In this document: positions 13,198 to 25,000 of the stretch, one piece after another
Layout of the letters: every line of letters begins with the position of its first letter
Position numbering within the stretch: the first letter of the stretch is position 1
NCBI GenBank assembly: GCA_003586115.2
Contig: QVOM02000042.1
Location: forward strand, 33,589,721 to 33,653,720
Source: Salvator merianae
Lineage: Eukaryota > Chordata > Lepidosauria > Squamata > Teiidae
Length of the DNA stretch: 64,000 nucleotides
Direction: 5' to 3'
Notes under the pieces: model-generated
Told to the model about the DNA's origin: nothing
Seen by the model: only the letters and a program-made list of their open reading frames with translations
The model's database searches: none
Program-made: the position numbers and the translations under genes

Positions 13198-13486
13198 TAA
13201 CTATGTTTTGATTTCTAGGGAAATTTTCCTCTCAACTGTCTAACAAATCTTAAAAAAAAAAATTAAAAATCTGCATGCATTTACCAGAAAACTACTTTCT
13301 CCCTGTTTCCCATTAGTACCAGCAAGATGGGTCACAGAGCACAGTTTAATCACATTTTTAAATGTAAAGATGTTCTATTGATTTTACTGATGTTTTATAT
13401 GTTTATAAATGTTTCAACTCATTCTGGGACCATTTGGTGAAGGCAGGGATACAAATATATGTAAATAAATAAATAAATAAATGCCT
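12960..13486 (+). mobile_element. Two L2-like 3' tails flanking a dinucleotide microsatellite
   Basis: 12985-13050 ends CTCTGAGACCTTTGGATATA, GGACAGGATAGAAATATAAA. 13340-13486 ends TTCTGGGACCATTTGGTGAA, GGCAGGGATACAAATATATG plus (AAAT)n. Both are L2-style 3' termini. The TG/AG microsatellite lies between. Confidence 0.55.
13116..13193. repeat. (TG)n(AG)n compound microsatellite
   Basis: About 11 TG units run directly into about 27 AG units. It lies between two L2-like tails. Confidence 0.97.
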
Positions 13487-14559
13487 GACTATGGTGCAAA
13501 CATATTTATGAAGAAATGTGTCCCACTAATTAAGTGTTCTTAGAATCATAGGCTCTGGTGAATTTCAGAGAGCCTTTGTAGAACAAAAGACAGTTATTTG
13601 GGGACTTATAGGATGATCTGTGTCTTATCAAACTATGCTGGTGGATGACATGTGTCAGAATTCCATGAAGGACAAAAAAAATCTGCATTCAGCTGACAAT
13701 GCAACCCCAAACCTTAGCATGCAAATCCAAGAGAAACTGAGAATTTTTCATGAAATTTTGAAAAAGGGCAGCCACCAAGGCATTTCAAAACAGACATAGA
13801 TTAACCTTTAAAGCACTTTATTTATTGACTCTAAATATTTGATTCATATAGCTGTCTGCTGTTTTTGTTCTGTTTAGATAAATTATTGCTTCCACTTCCT
13901 TGTAAAATCTGTGTTGTCTTTCCAGGGAAAAAAGCAAAATGGCAATTCAGATTTTTTTATATATGTTTTATGTATATTGGTTAAACTAACCATACTTACC
14001 AACTGAGCACTAAACACTAAAAAAGTGACATTTATCAAAGCAGAATGCCAGGACTCCTTATTAGCCCAAGTACCCACTCATAAATATCTAAATACCAGTA
14101 TAGGTCTGATATATTAATTATGCTGTGACAAATAGGATTATATGATTTGAGACAACTGGTTTTTTTTTCATTCACTATCAAGCATTCCATTCATTGCATA
14201 TGTTGAACATTATGAGAGCAATATAGTCATCCTTTATTATTCACAAATTTAAAATATGTAAATTTCTTGTACTCATAGCTCAAATTTTGTGATCCTTTCT
14301 TGAAATTGAGAGTCAAAATGACACACAAGTTAATGTACTATATTCACAAATAGCAGTTTCCTAAGGTTTTCTTCATTTTTTTAATCTTTTGAGTTTTACA
14401 AATTTAGGAATTTATACTTTTTGGTGGAAACCAGCCTTCACAAATATTGAGGAACTATGATACACAAGGAATTTTTCAAGAACAACTTCCTAAATTTTTG
14501 ATATTTTGGTAGTTTACAAATAGCTTTTGTAATTGCCATGCATTCTCTTCTGTTATACC

Positions 14560-15110
14560 TTAGATGTTTTTATTCCATTTATCTCTAATTTTATCAGAAT
14601 ATCTCATTCCTGTTTGTTCTAACTTTTCATCATCTAACAATTTTTCCATTTCAGCGTCAGGGATCAATGAAAGATTAATAAATTCTTCCTTATAAAGAAA
14701 CTTATGAATTGCAACATTCTCAAGCAAGTTTTGCTTTTCCATTATTATGATAAAGTTCATATTTATTTATACTTCTCAGAAAGGCTGATAGGTTTTTAGT
14801 AAAATGTTTCTTTTTTAAATAGACAACTTCCAAATTTGCTATGAGAGTGGGTAAAAGAATAAGTTTTTCCTCCTATTTTAACCAGATTTTCAAATTGTTT
14901 GCAAGAAATTTTCTTTATTTCTGGCTTTATTTGTTGCCAGTTTGAAACAATAGCAACTCTGGCTTTAAAACTGCATTCCCAGTTTCAATATGTACACATT
15001 TCTTCTCTGGAAAGTATTTTATATCAAGTAGTCTAGAAACTAAATATTTCTTGATCTTGAAATAGGTATTTGGGACATATGATGCAGATCTTTCTGCCCT
15101 TATTAGCATA
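14560..15110 (-). repeat. Old interspersed repeat, copy 2, possible degenerate coding remnant
   Basis: Shares 14715-14930 with copy 1 at 9960. On the minus strand, broken frames read KQFENLVKIGGKTYSFTHSH and, lower down, EKLLDDEKLEQTGMRYSDKI then RDKWNKNI. They look protein-like but I cannot assign them to a transposon family. The strand follows these frames only. Confidence 0.4.
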
Positions 15111-15885
15111 AGTTAGTCATTTTTTAATCCTATCTAATTTCCTTCTTGTTCATGATTAGAGATCCCATTTTACTCAATATGCTTCCCTAATCCTGTTACA
15201 GGACTGGATGTTCCTTGGCATAGTACCTTTGTATTCTTTAGAAAGATCTTAGCTGTACCACAGACTTGGACATGTTCAACTGAACTTCTTCCAAGTATTT
15301 TTTTTTTCTGCAGATGATGGCAGACTTGGAGCCTAGCCATATGCTTTTAATAGGCCGAACCTTATGGATAGGTCATTGCATGGATCTATTTGCCTGCATA
15401 ATTTTGTTTTCATGGATGAAAGCCATTTACACTATTATTAGTCTTGTACACTATAATTGGCCTCCTGGCACAGTTTTTCTTATCTTTCTATAGATAAATA
15501 CACACATGCACACAAAGAGATGCATTATAGAAATAAAATTTGAGCAATTGTCTGCTTTGTTCTGCATTACAGGCGAGGCATTTTGGTTACCTGGTTTTGA
15601 AAGATGTGCCAATAAAATACTTTTGGCTGGATTTACCACGTGAAAAAGAGGACGAGATTCTTACTTCTTTAATAGTTGCATAGAAGAGAGAATTTCAGTA
15701 GGTGTAGCTTGTCATGGAGGACACTTGCTTAAATTCCCTCTTCTATGCCACTATTAAAGGAGCAGGAATCTTTTTTGCATATGGTAACTTTGCCTTTAGC
15801 TGTTTATTAGACATTTGATCTTTTGAAAATAAAATTCACAATGAATATTTATCAGTATATCAAAACTGAGGTAAAAAAATCTTAC

Positions 15886-16022
15886 TTCAAATGGGAGCTC
15901 TGTTAATTCTAGATTTCCTGACAAATCAAGTTTTTCCAGATTGTCACAGTTTCCCAGTTCTGGTGGAATACTCTTCAAGCGATTAAAACTCACATTGAGC
16001 TCCGTCAGTTTTTTTAAACAAC
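15886..16022 (-). CDS. LRRC2: LRRC2 fourth coding exon (residues 164-209, LRRs)
   Basis: Acceptor TTTTGACAG ends at 16023; donor GAA|GTAAGA has GT at 15885-15884. The frame reads [20 protein letters not shown], then [20 protein letters not shown] and TELPFE. Two LRR units of the LxxLxxLxxSxNxLxxIPxxLG type are visible. It ends in phase 0, where vertebrate LRRC2 continues with a segment starting LSNLKQ. I looked for that continuation on the minus strand between 1 and 15.8 kb and did not find it, so at least 15.9 kb of intron follows inside the window. Confidence 0.92.
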
Positions 16023-19000
16023 CTGTCAAAACAGAGTGAGCTAAAATCAATTTAGCAGTTATCCAGAAGACTATGATAACAGCAGGAAATGCAGTACAAC
16101 CATGACCTCCTCTTCTGAAGAGTAAGCAGCATTGATCACAATGCAACTTACTTGGCATGATAAGGCATGATTAGGATTATACCCACAGTCAATTTAATGC
16201 AGGGGGCAGAAATTCAATTATTAGATTTCATTCATTTCACATTAAAATTGGACCCTCAGTAATCTGGAAAATGAAGGCATGCCTTCCGCACACCTCCTTG
16301 GTCTGAACTAGCTCAGTCTAGTATGCTGGTGGACCTGATAAATCAGTTCCACCAGAGATCTTTATCAGGAGCTTCATAATTCAGATCATGTTCCATCTGG
16401 TGCAAACAAAATGTATTATCAGTGGTAGGACCTCTCTAGTCCATTCCAGCATGTAGACTGAAGAGGCCTGGAAGAGGACTAAGGGGACCGTTATCCAAAT
16501 TACAGATAAGTGCAGAAAGGACCTAAGGATCAAGTTTGACTTGAGGGCATCTTTACTTATTTAATTAAAACATTGCTGTTACTGACTTTTATCAACACAT
16601 TGTTGATGGGGATGAGATCACAAAATATTGAGATTTACAAATTGAAATCCAACGACTCTGAGAAAAAAAAAGATATAAGTTCCAATAGATATTAATGCAT
16701 TAGGCACAATACCAAAGAAATTCAATAAATATTCAGAAAATATCAGAAAAGGTAAAAACAGCAATACTACTGGGAACAAGCCACATGCTTCATTGATTCC
16801 TAAACTCGTTGCTGACATTCAGATTGATGTTCCAAAATTCTAGGCATTATATCTGCTGGACTGTCCAACGTACACAAATGATCAAATTCACAATACTACA
16901 TGATCCTTCTAAAACCAGACTTATACTGTGCAACAAAGTGAAGAAACTCAAAATCACAGTGGTGTCTGCTTCTCTATGATGATGCAAACTACCAAACATG
17001 TTCTGTACTGGAAAAATCTAAAGTCATTCCAAAGGCAGGTTCACTATGGTTTTAAAAATGCTGCTCACTGCACTTCTCAAAAGCCGTATTAAGTCATTAT
17101 ATTCTTCTCTATGGGGAACTATTGTGAAGTTCATGACAAAATAATGGTCAAGAATCACGCATGCCCTGATGACCCACTTTTCGTAAATGGGGCTGAACAA
17201 GTGTCTTCACTCTGAAAAATGAAATCTTATATTGGTCTCTCTACCATTCAGAGGAAGGAAAAACCTGCTAGAGATCATCTCAGAAAGGCATATGCTTTTC
17301 CTTGGCTCCCTGAATGCTTTATAGTTGCCTACTTGTTTCAAGGGGCAAAGATCAGATCTAAACAAAGGTTTTCCAGTACAACAAAGCCAAGATCTAATAA
17401 AACAGCTGTGGCAATGGGTGAAGGGGCAGGCAATCTCATCTGAGAGCCCCGAAGGTATGGCTCTTTCATGCTCTTGTTAGTAATGGTTTTCCTCAAATAC
17501 AATGCTCTGTGGTCATGGCTCACTGATCTTCACTTGGAAAGTGGAAGAGAACAGAATAACTGCATAGACCCACCAACTACACACCCGCACAGCCATCTGC
17601 AGAAATGATCATAAATAGCAACCATGGTTAAATTTATCAAAGACTGACTAAAATATATGGACTCGTTCAAAACATGGAATGATGTGGGATGTTGGGAGAG
17701 GAGAGAGAAGAAAATTAGTGTGATGCATTTTATTACCCAAGCTGGGGTTTGATACATAATGGACCAAAGCCAGCCCAGTTTAACCAGAGGAGTTCGAAAA
17801 CACTGCTCCAATTGGCACATTGCCACCGCACCAGGTTCTTGGGTCATTGCTGGAAGAGTGCTTGACACTAAGGATGTGTTTAGGCCTCTGTTGCCCTAAA
17901 TTGCCATGCGTATACATAGTGCAGCCTACAAAGCTGGGTGGTGTGGGAAGGTCTATTCCTCCATTTCCCTTAAGTAATACAAGTTTTTCAAAAAATTACC
18001 TGTGATTAACTAAATCATTCCAGCAAAAGAAAATCTGTGAACCACATAGGCCACGTTCCAACATCGTAAATTTAATCCATATCGGAAGAGTACAAGGATT
18101 GAATTCGTCTTCTGGTCGTTCCCACAGTTACAGTTTAACACGGACTCAATTCATACCTGCTCGTTCCCACACTGATATTTCCTGTGCTTGGCACGGAGAA
18201 ACAGTACCTTTTCTGCCTCCACCCCTTGCCAAATTCCCCTCCCCGTGCAGTCAGTGATTGGCTGCAGTCCCAACGTTCAAATCTTGACGTCACAGGGGCA
18301 GGAAAGTCAAGCTCCACTCTCCGTGTGTTCCCGCTGCTGCCTCAGAACATGGATTCACTTGGCAGCGTTACTAGTCATTCGCCATTTGCTCCTTCTCCCC
18401 ACTACAGCCTCTATCTGCACAAGCAGAACTTTAAAACTATGTTCCGCAAGCTTTTTAAAGGGCTTTTTAAAGAGCTTTTTAAAGGGCTTTTTAAAAGGCT
18501 TTTTAAAGGGCTGATGGCGATTTCTGCTCCCTTGCAAGTGCACTTTTGTGCAATTGCACAATTTAAAAGTAGCGCAAAAGCAGGGAGAGGTCCATAAAGA
18601 ACGGAAAAAGTGGGGAGGGAACATGGGGGGGGCTCTACTATCGTGACAGTGTAGTTCATGACTAGCAAATAGACTCTGCCTCATCTTCCCCCAAGACATC
18701 TGCAGCGGCATGTGTCCCCGCTGTGTAGCTGTGTGCTGACGACGGCAAAACTCATCTTGAGCGGGTTCTTTGTTGGGGCAAGAGGACTGCAACCCCAAAC
18801 AGGCGCAGTTTATTTTTTGGTTTAAAGAGCAGACGGAAGTGGAGGAAGCCTTTAATTTCTTTCTGGCAGTGTTGAATGGGGGATGAAGAAAGAGAAAGGA
18901 TCACAGCTTAGCGAAGTAAAAAGGAGGACGGTTTCTTTTCCCCTGGCAGCGACAGAAGGGGGGATAATGGAGGCAGAGGAAACTACTGCACTTCCTGCCC

Positions 19001-22000
19001 ACCCACAAAGTCTGTCGTTGGACGGCACAAAATGGGGATCCCTCCCTCTGCAGGCCCCCAAAAAAGTACGGTCCCTCCGAAATAGTCTCTTTACCCATTC
19101 CCACATTGCAAAGTAAAGCGCGCTAATGCTCTGGAATGGCTTGAGAGTTCATTAAATCCGAATACAAAGTAGTCCGGATTTCGCCAATATAGTCCAGAAA
19201 AACTACGGAATGGCAAGATCATGTCGGGCCAGCGGGAACTGAAGACGGCCTGTAAACTGATTAAATGCCGTGTCGAAACGCAGCCTTAATGTATTATATA
19301 TACTAAAAAATAACCATCAGACAGTGGGATACCCATCCAAACTACTAATATGCTTGAATTTGTTCTCCAAAATTTGGAATATTCCCAGTTCTGTCTTACT
19401 AGTTTATCACAGTTCGCTATTTTGTTTGTTTTATCATTAGGTCAAAATTACTTGCCCTCTTCTTTAAACCAATGGGATGCAGAAGGTTTAATTTGCTTTG
19501 CAGAATTTATTCGTAGCCTATAAGTATAGAAAAAATGCCCTGCTGAATTAAGCCATTGGACCATTTAGTTCAATTGCTTGTGCTGACAGTGGCCAATCAG
19601 TTGCAAATGGAAACCCATGTACAGGACATGAGCAGAACAACTTGCCTTGCTCACAATCATGCAGTAGCTGGCCTTTAGAGGCATACTGTCTCCTAACCCA
19701 GAAGTAGGACTTGTTCACACTTTGGCAGTGGAGCAATCCACACCACTCGCTGGATTGCTCTGTCTGCACCTGCCAGCCATGGCAAATCACCAGACATTCC
19801 CAAAGCCCTCTCAGGAGCGATCTAGCCCATTGAAAAGGCCCATTGCTGCAATCCCACCAACAACTAAAGATGTACAGAATACTCCAAACTGAATTCAAAA
19901 GAAGTTCCAAAGTCAGAACAAAATCGCCTGCAAAAGTAGAGCTTGTTCTGACATTAGGATAAAATGGACTTTTGTTCCTACATACCATTCAAAAATTCCA
20001 ATTTTTTAAGGATTTTTTGAAGTTTTCCAAACACCCCATAGAAAATAGTGAGAATTTGGTGAAAGTTTCAGAGATTCCTTGAAAATCTCTGGAGGAGCTG
20101 GCTGTTTCATGCACCAGGTGGTATGTAGAGACCTCTGATTTTTAGCAAATATTAAATCACAAACTGATATTAAAATTGCTAAAAATCGCAGGTTTCCCAA
20201 AATCAGAGAAGGATGCCTTCTACTCACCAGCCAACCCATGAAACTACCAGCCACTCCAGTGTGGATATTTTTAAGTTTTCTTAAAGCTCCATTATTTATG
20301 TTGGAGATTTTGGAAATCTTTAAACTTTCTTTTTAAAAAACAGTAGATAAGCTGGCAAGTAGGTGGTATCTTGTCTTAACACACACCCTACCATAGGGGC
20401 CCTGGGATGAACCTGTGATTTGTAACAATTCTAAATTTTTACTGAGTTTTGAATTCTTTTAAATCAGGGTACCTCCAGGCTCCAGAGTGGGGCAGTTGAT
20501 AGAAAATAAAATTTCTTATCTACTAGCCAACCTACAAAAAAAAGACAGCTAACCTATTGTCTCTCATGGGAAATCTGGAAACCTTTAAAACATTATCTTT
20601 CAATGTTTTGCAGCTTTAGTGCATTTTACTGTTTTATTTTTTATCTACTTAACCTATAAGTGTTTTGGAGTCACATTTGCTGCAAAAGGCATTACATTAA
20701 AACCAACAAAAATTAAATACTACACCATCACTACCATTTGAAAGCTGTGATACACCCTTTCAGGCAAATTACTCTGATTATTGATTACCCCACTGATTTT
20801 AACAGAAGCAGCTTGGATGAACAGGGAGATTGAACTATGATAAGGGTGCAAATCGCCCTCGTCCTCAAAGTGATCAATTAATAAGCAGGAAGGGGCAATA
20901 ATCAACCACTCCCCAGCTAACTTCTTTGTTATATGGGTGTGTATATATGTGAGGGTGTACAAAAAAAACCAGAGCCCTTTTGCCCACATACATCACCTGT
21001 TACTGGTATTTATTTATTCATCCATCCATCCATCCATCCATCCATCTATCCATCCATCCATTCATCCATTTAAGAATTTCTATCCCACCCTTCACCCAAA
21101 GTTTCCAGGGCGAGTCACAACAATGAAAAAGGGATCTGAATGTGACCTTCAGATCAAAAATGAGGAATCTCCAACAGATTATGGGGAAAATCTGTAAAAA
21201 CAAAACCCTCCCAAACCCTGCACCTCTAACTTACCTGTCTCCCCAGGTACAGAGATGAACAGGTGATCGGCAGTTCCTGAGGGAAGGTGGAGAAAGGGGC
21301 TGTTGATAGTGAATGGAAAAGCTGTTGCTCTGTGCAGCAAATGACGCTTTCATCTGCATAAGTTCTGACCACGGTTGCTGCACAGAGCAACAAATTTTCC
21401 ACTAGTTGCCTTATCCTTCTCACCTCCCTCAGTGGGTTGTCTTTCATCTGTACCTGCCTGCTATTGAGGAAACAAGTAAGGCCCCATCTAGATGGAGGAA
21501 GTACAGCACTATTATGGCTGCGCTGTGGTGGGATTGCCACATATATCTGTGGGACCCCCACCATAGCTCCACTATATCCCCCCAAAACACATGACAGTCT
21601 ATTGTAGGAAAACCTGACACTGATCGCAGGTTTTCCCAAATTACTTACCTTCTTGCCAGAGCCACTATTGTCGCTCTGGCTGCTGCACATGTGTGGGTGC
21701 AGACAAAGACGGCCACACATGCATGGCGGGTATTTCACACTGACAAAGTACCCTGATGTGCACATCACTAAAACATGCAAAGACCGCATGAGGCCCCATA
21801 CTGTCTGTTCAGCAAGTGATAGTTCCAGAAGGGCTTTTCTACAGAATATCACTTGCTGCCACAATATTCAGCTGGCATGTGGAACCAGCCTAAGTTAAAA
21901 GTGAAAGTTTTTTTGTTTGTTTTGCCATGATCACACTGGAGTGCTTTAAGCACTATTTGCTACTGAAAAAAATGGCAGCAGCACTGGCACTCTCAGGACC

Positions 22001-25000
22001 ACCCTAGCTTGTTCAGAGAAAAGGCCCATTGCACCTCCGAACAAACCAAGGGTGACATTACTTTAAAAACAAAAAGGCGGCCTGCTGATGTACAGTATGT
22101 GGAGGCAAGAGCTGCTCCAGTGACTTGTACTGGCTCTGGCATATCAGCGAGAAAATAACACAGCTACTGCCAACGTAGGATTTGAAATACTTACCCCCAT
22201 TAAAATCAATTGAGTTTAAATGGAAGCATTCTGACATAAATGGTTTGTTGTTGGAAATATCCCTGTGCATAAAAATGGATAAAGTCAGAATCAAAACAGC
22301 TAACCTCTATTCTGTATCTTCAGTGAAGGAGCAGTTAAAGCAGTAATGAAAGCCAGGTTTCTCTGGTAATTTCATGCTTGATAATATTTTATTTTTAATT
22401 AGTAGCTTCAATGCCATCTCAGTCACTTCTGAGTCATGATTTGTGCTTCTTTTTCTTTCCTTCTTTTTAAGATAAAAATGTTATTACTGCATTAAAAATT
22501 GTAATTAAACTACACCTTTTAATTTTGAGTAGCCAATAGTTGTTATGCAATTTCAAGATATAGAAATGTTGCATTTATGTTCCTAAGTGGATGTTAAGGA
22601 AATTATAAGTAGAGATAATTATAAAGCCATTTCATAATCTAAAGCTGTTCTGGAATGTAAAGATTCTAGTCATACATGCTAATAGAGTCCTGTTGACTGC
22701 AATTACCCATGAGCAACTTTGCCACCGCCATTTATTTTGCTAATAATGTGTTGCATTCTCAGTACAGTATATGACAAAAATCGTTTGCAGTGGAGACGAC
22801 AGGATAGAAAAAAGAGAAATGCTACTGTGAACAAACGCAGAGACTGAGGACTAGGAAAGATCGGGAGAATGAAAAGAAATGGATGAATCTGGAAATAATG
22901 AAGAGAATTTTTTAAAAAAATACATACGGGTAAGAGTGGGGGCAAAGTTGGGGCACCCACAGTCAGGCCCAGGATGTGTATTTCCATGATTACTGGTACT
23001 AGAATCAGTGTTGATAAAGCTCTAAATCACAAGTACCTGCACCCATATAAATCTGCCCATTGATTAAGGTCTGTTGGAGAGGCTCTCTTGGCATTGCCAT
23101 CATCCTCAGAAGCTAAAGGAGTGTGGCTGTGAAACAGGGCCTTCTCTGTGATAGCCCCCAAGCATTCCTTCTGAAGTACATCAAGGTGACATTTTTACAG
23201 AACACAATTTTGCACCCTGAACTAAAGGGTTCCCAGTTGCCACCAGAAATTACATGTCTACACTTGCAACTGGAGATGCAGAGGTGTCTTCTTCAGTTGT
23301 GGATTGTAGCACCTCTCCCACACAACCTTACCAGGCAAGGGGAAACCCTACCTAAGAGCCTTCTGTGAATTCAGCCACCACAGGTCTGCTTCCCACCCTT
23401 GGTCTTTCACAGATGCCAGTTAAACACAGCATGTGCAGAGCAGAAGCCTTTGAGTAATTGAAGGTGCCTAGCTTCAGCTGACTGGAAGTTATAGTTGAAT
23501 AGCTTAGATTTATTTGAATGTACAGAAAAGGGCAAATTTGCATGGATGCATCTATATCGTCACCAAGAGTCAAACTCAGCTCAAGGGCATCTTTATCTTT
23601 CATTTTTAAGGATCTTACCCATATGCAAGCATAGACGTTGCTTACATGCATCACACAGAGAAGGGGCGGAGCAAAACATCTCCAAAACAAATTTCAAACC
23701 CTAAGGAGTGAAGCCAAATGAGCTGGGCAGTTATTTCTGGACCTCCAAAGGTCACCATGCCTGGCAATCAATCATGAGGGGGATTGGATCAGAGCCCTGA
23801 ATCTGATCTCTTGGGTGGAATCCACACTGGGCACTTAGCTGTCAAATAGCCACACACTTTGTTCATTCATTTTTGTAGGGCAGCTCATAAAGCCGTTTAC
23901 TTGCCTGCTATATTTAAATGGGAGCCTCCTGCCAAGGCCTCCAAAGCAGTGTAAGTTTTAAATTACTAAACCAAACATAAGGTATAAAATAAAAACATAA
24001 AATGCATATGACCAACTAATCATATGCATATTGGACTGGCTGGCCTGGGCTTCCTTGCTTTTATCTTCCTCATGGTTGTTTTTAGATACTTAAACATTTT
24101 AAGTAAAAGATTCGCCATTCAGGGGCAGCTTATAGAGAAAGTCTGCAATACAGTGGGGAAGGGGCAACGTTCTATTAAAAACCTCCTGAATTGCATTTTG
24201 ATGTACGATACTCAAAGGACAACTTCCAATCAAAACTGCAGCCTTCCTCAGTTGCTTAGTCCCAGTTTACAGGATACTGGTGTTTCTTTCCGTTCCTCTT
24301 TTATTTACTTCAGATTTCAAAATATATGGCTGTTTCTGCACTTACCTTCTGTGGTCCGGTCTTGCTGTTCTGGTACATCTGGTCTGGTCTTGCTGGGATG
24401 GTACAATCCATCCCAAGCTGGTGTTGAACAAGGTTGGCCACATTAGGGCGGCCTATTCAGCACCAGTCCTGCCCTGGTTCTGAAGCTATTGCCAGTTTTT
24501 GAACAAGTCCAGGGTGTCTCCAGAAGCTCCAAATGCCAGAAATGAAGCTCCCAAGGGCTTTGGCACTCCTGGGGGTCCCATTTTTGCAGCAGTCCTTGTT
24601 GTACCATCAAAATGGGTCTCCACTGTATATTGGACCACAGAGGTGTACCTTCCACATGCCTCTGTGAACCAGTATATCACCAGTACACCAGTAGATCTCA
24701 GAAAAGAAGTTTACTGGTAGACTGGACCAGGAGGCCATTTTAGGAGCCCTAGTTCAGTATATTCTCCAGCCTGTGTGGACAAAGTGTACTAGGAGGAGAA
24801 GGGGCCTGTCTCACACTGTATCAGCATGCAGAAGGGTGGCCTGCAGACTGCATCATATTCCAGTCTACTGACAATCGTGGAATCACCCTTTGACTTAACC
24901 CTTCTGCTTCCAAACAGCATTGCAACACCTTTCTTTCCCTTCCCCACGACCACCTGAATAGCAGCAGAATGAAAAAGAACATACCTCAGCGGTAGACAAA

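Noticed and set aside
18184..18798. Overlapping 108-147 codon frames on both strands
   Set aside because: They lie in the 1.2 kb transposon-like element; the LFKG/PFKK repeats come from the 12-bp minisatellite. The sister copy does not preserve them.
20937..21197. Frame with repeated HPSI residues
   Set aside because: Translation of the TCCA microsatellite.
21226..21864. Longest open frame in the window (212 codons, minus strand)
   Set aside because: No known domain, no splice or polyadenylation context, and it runs across repeat-like sequence and a hairpin; composition looks non-coding.
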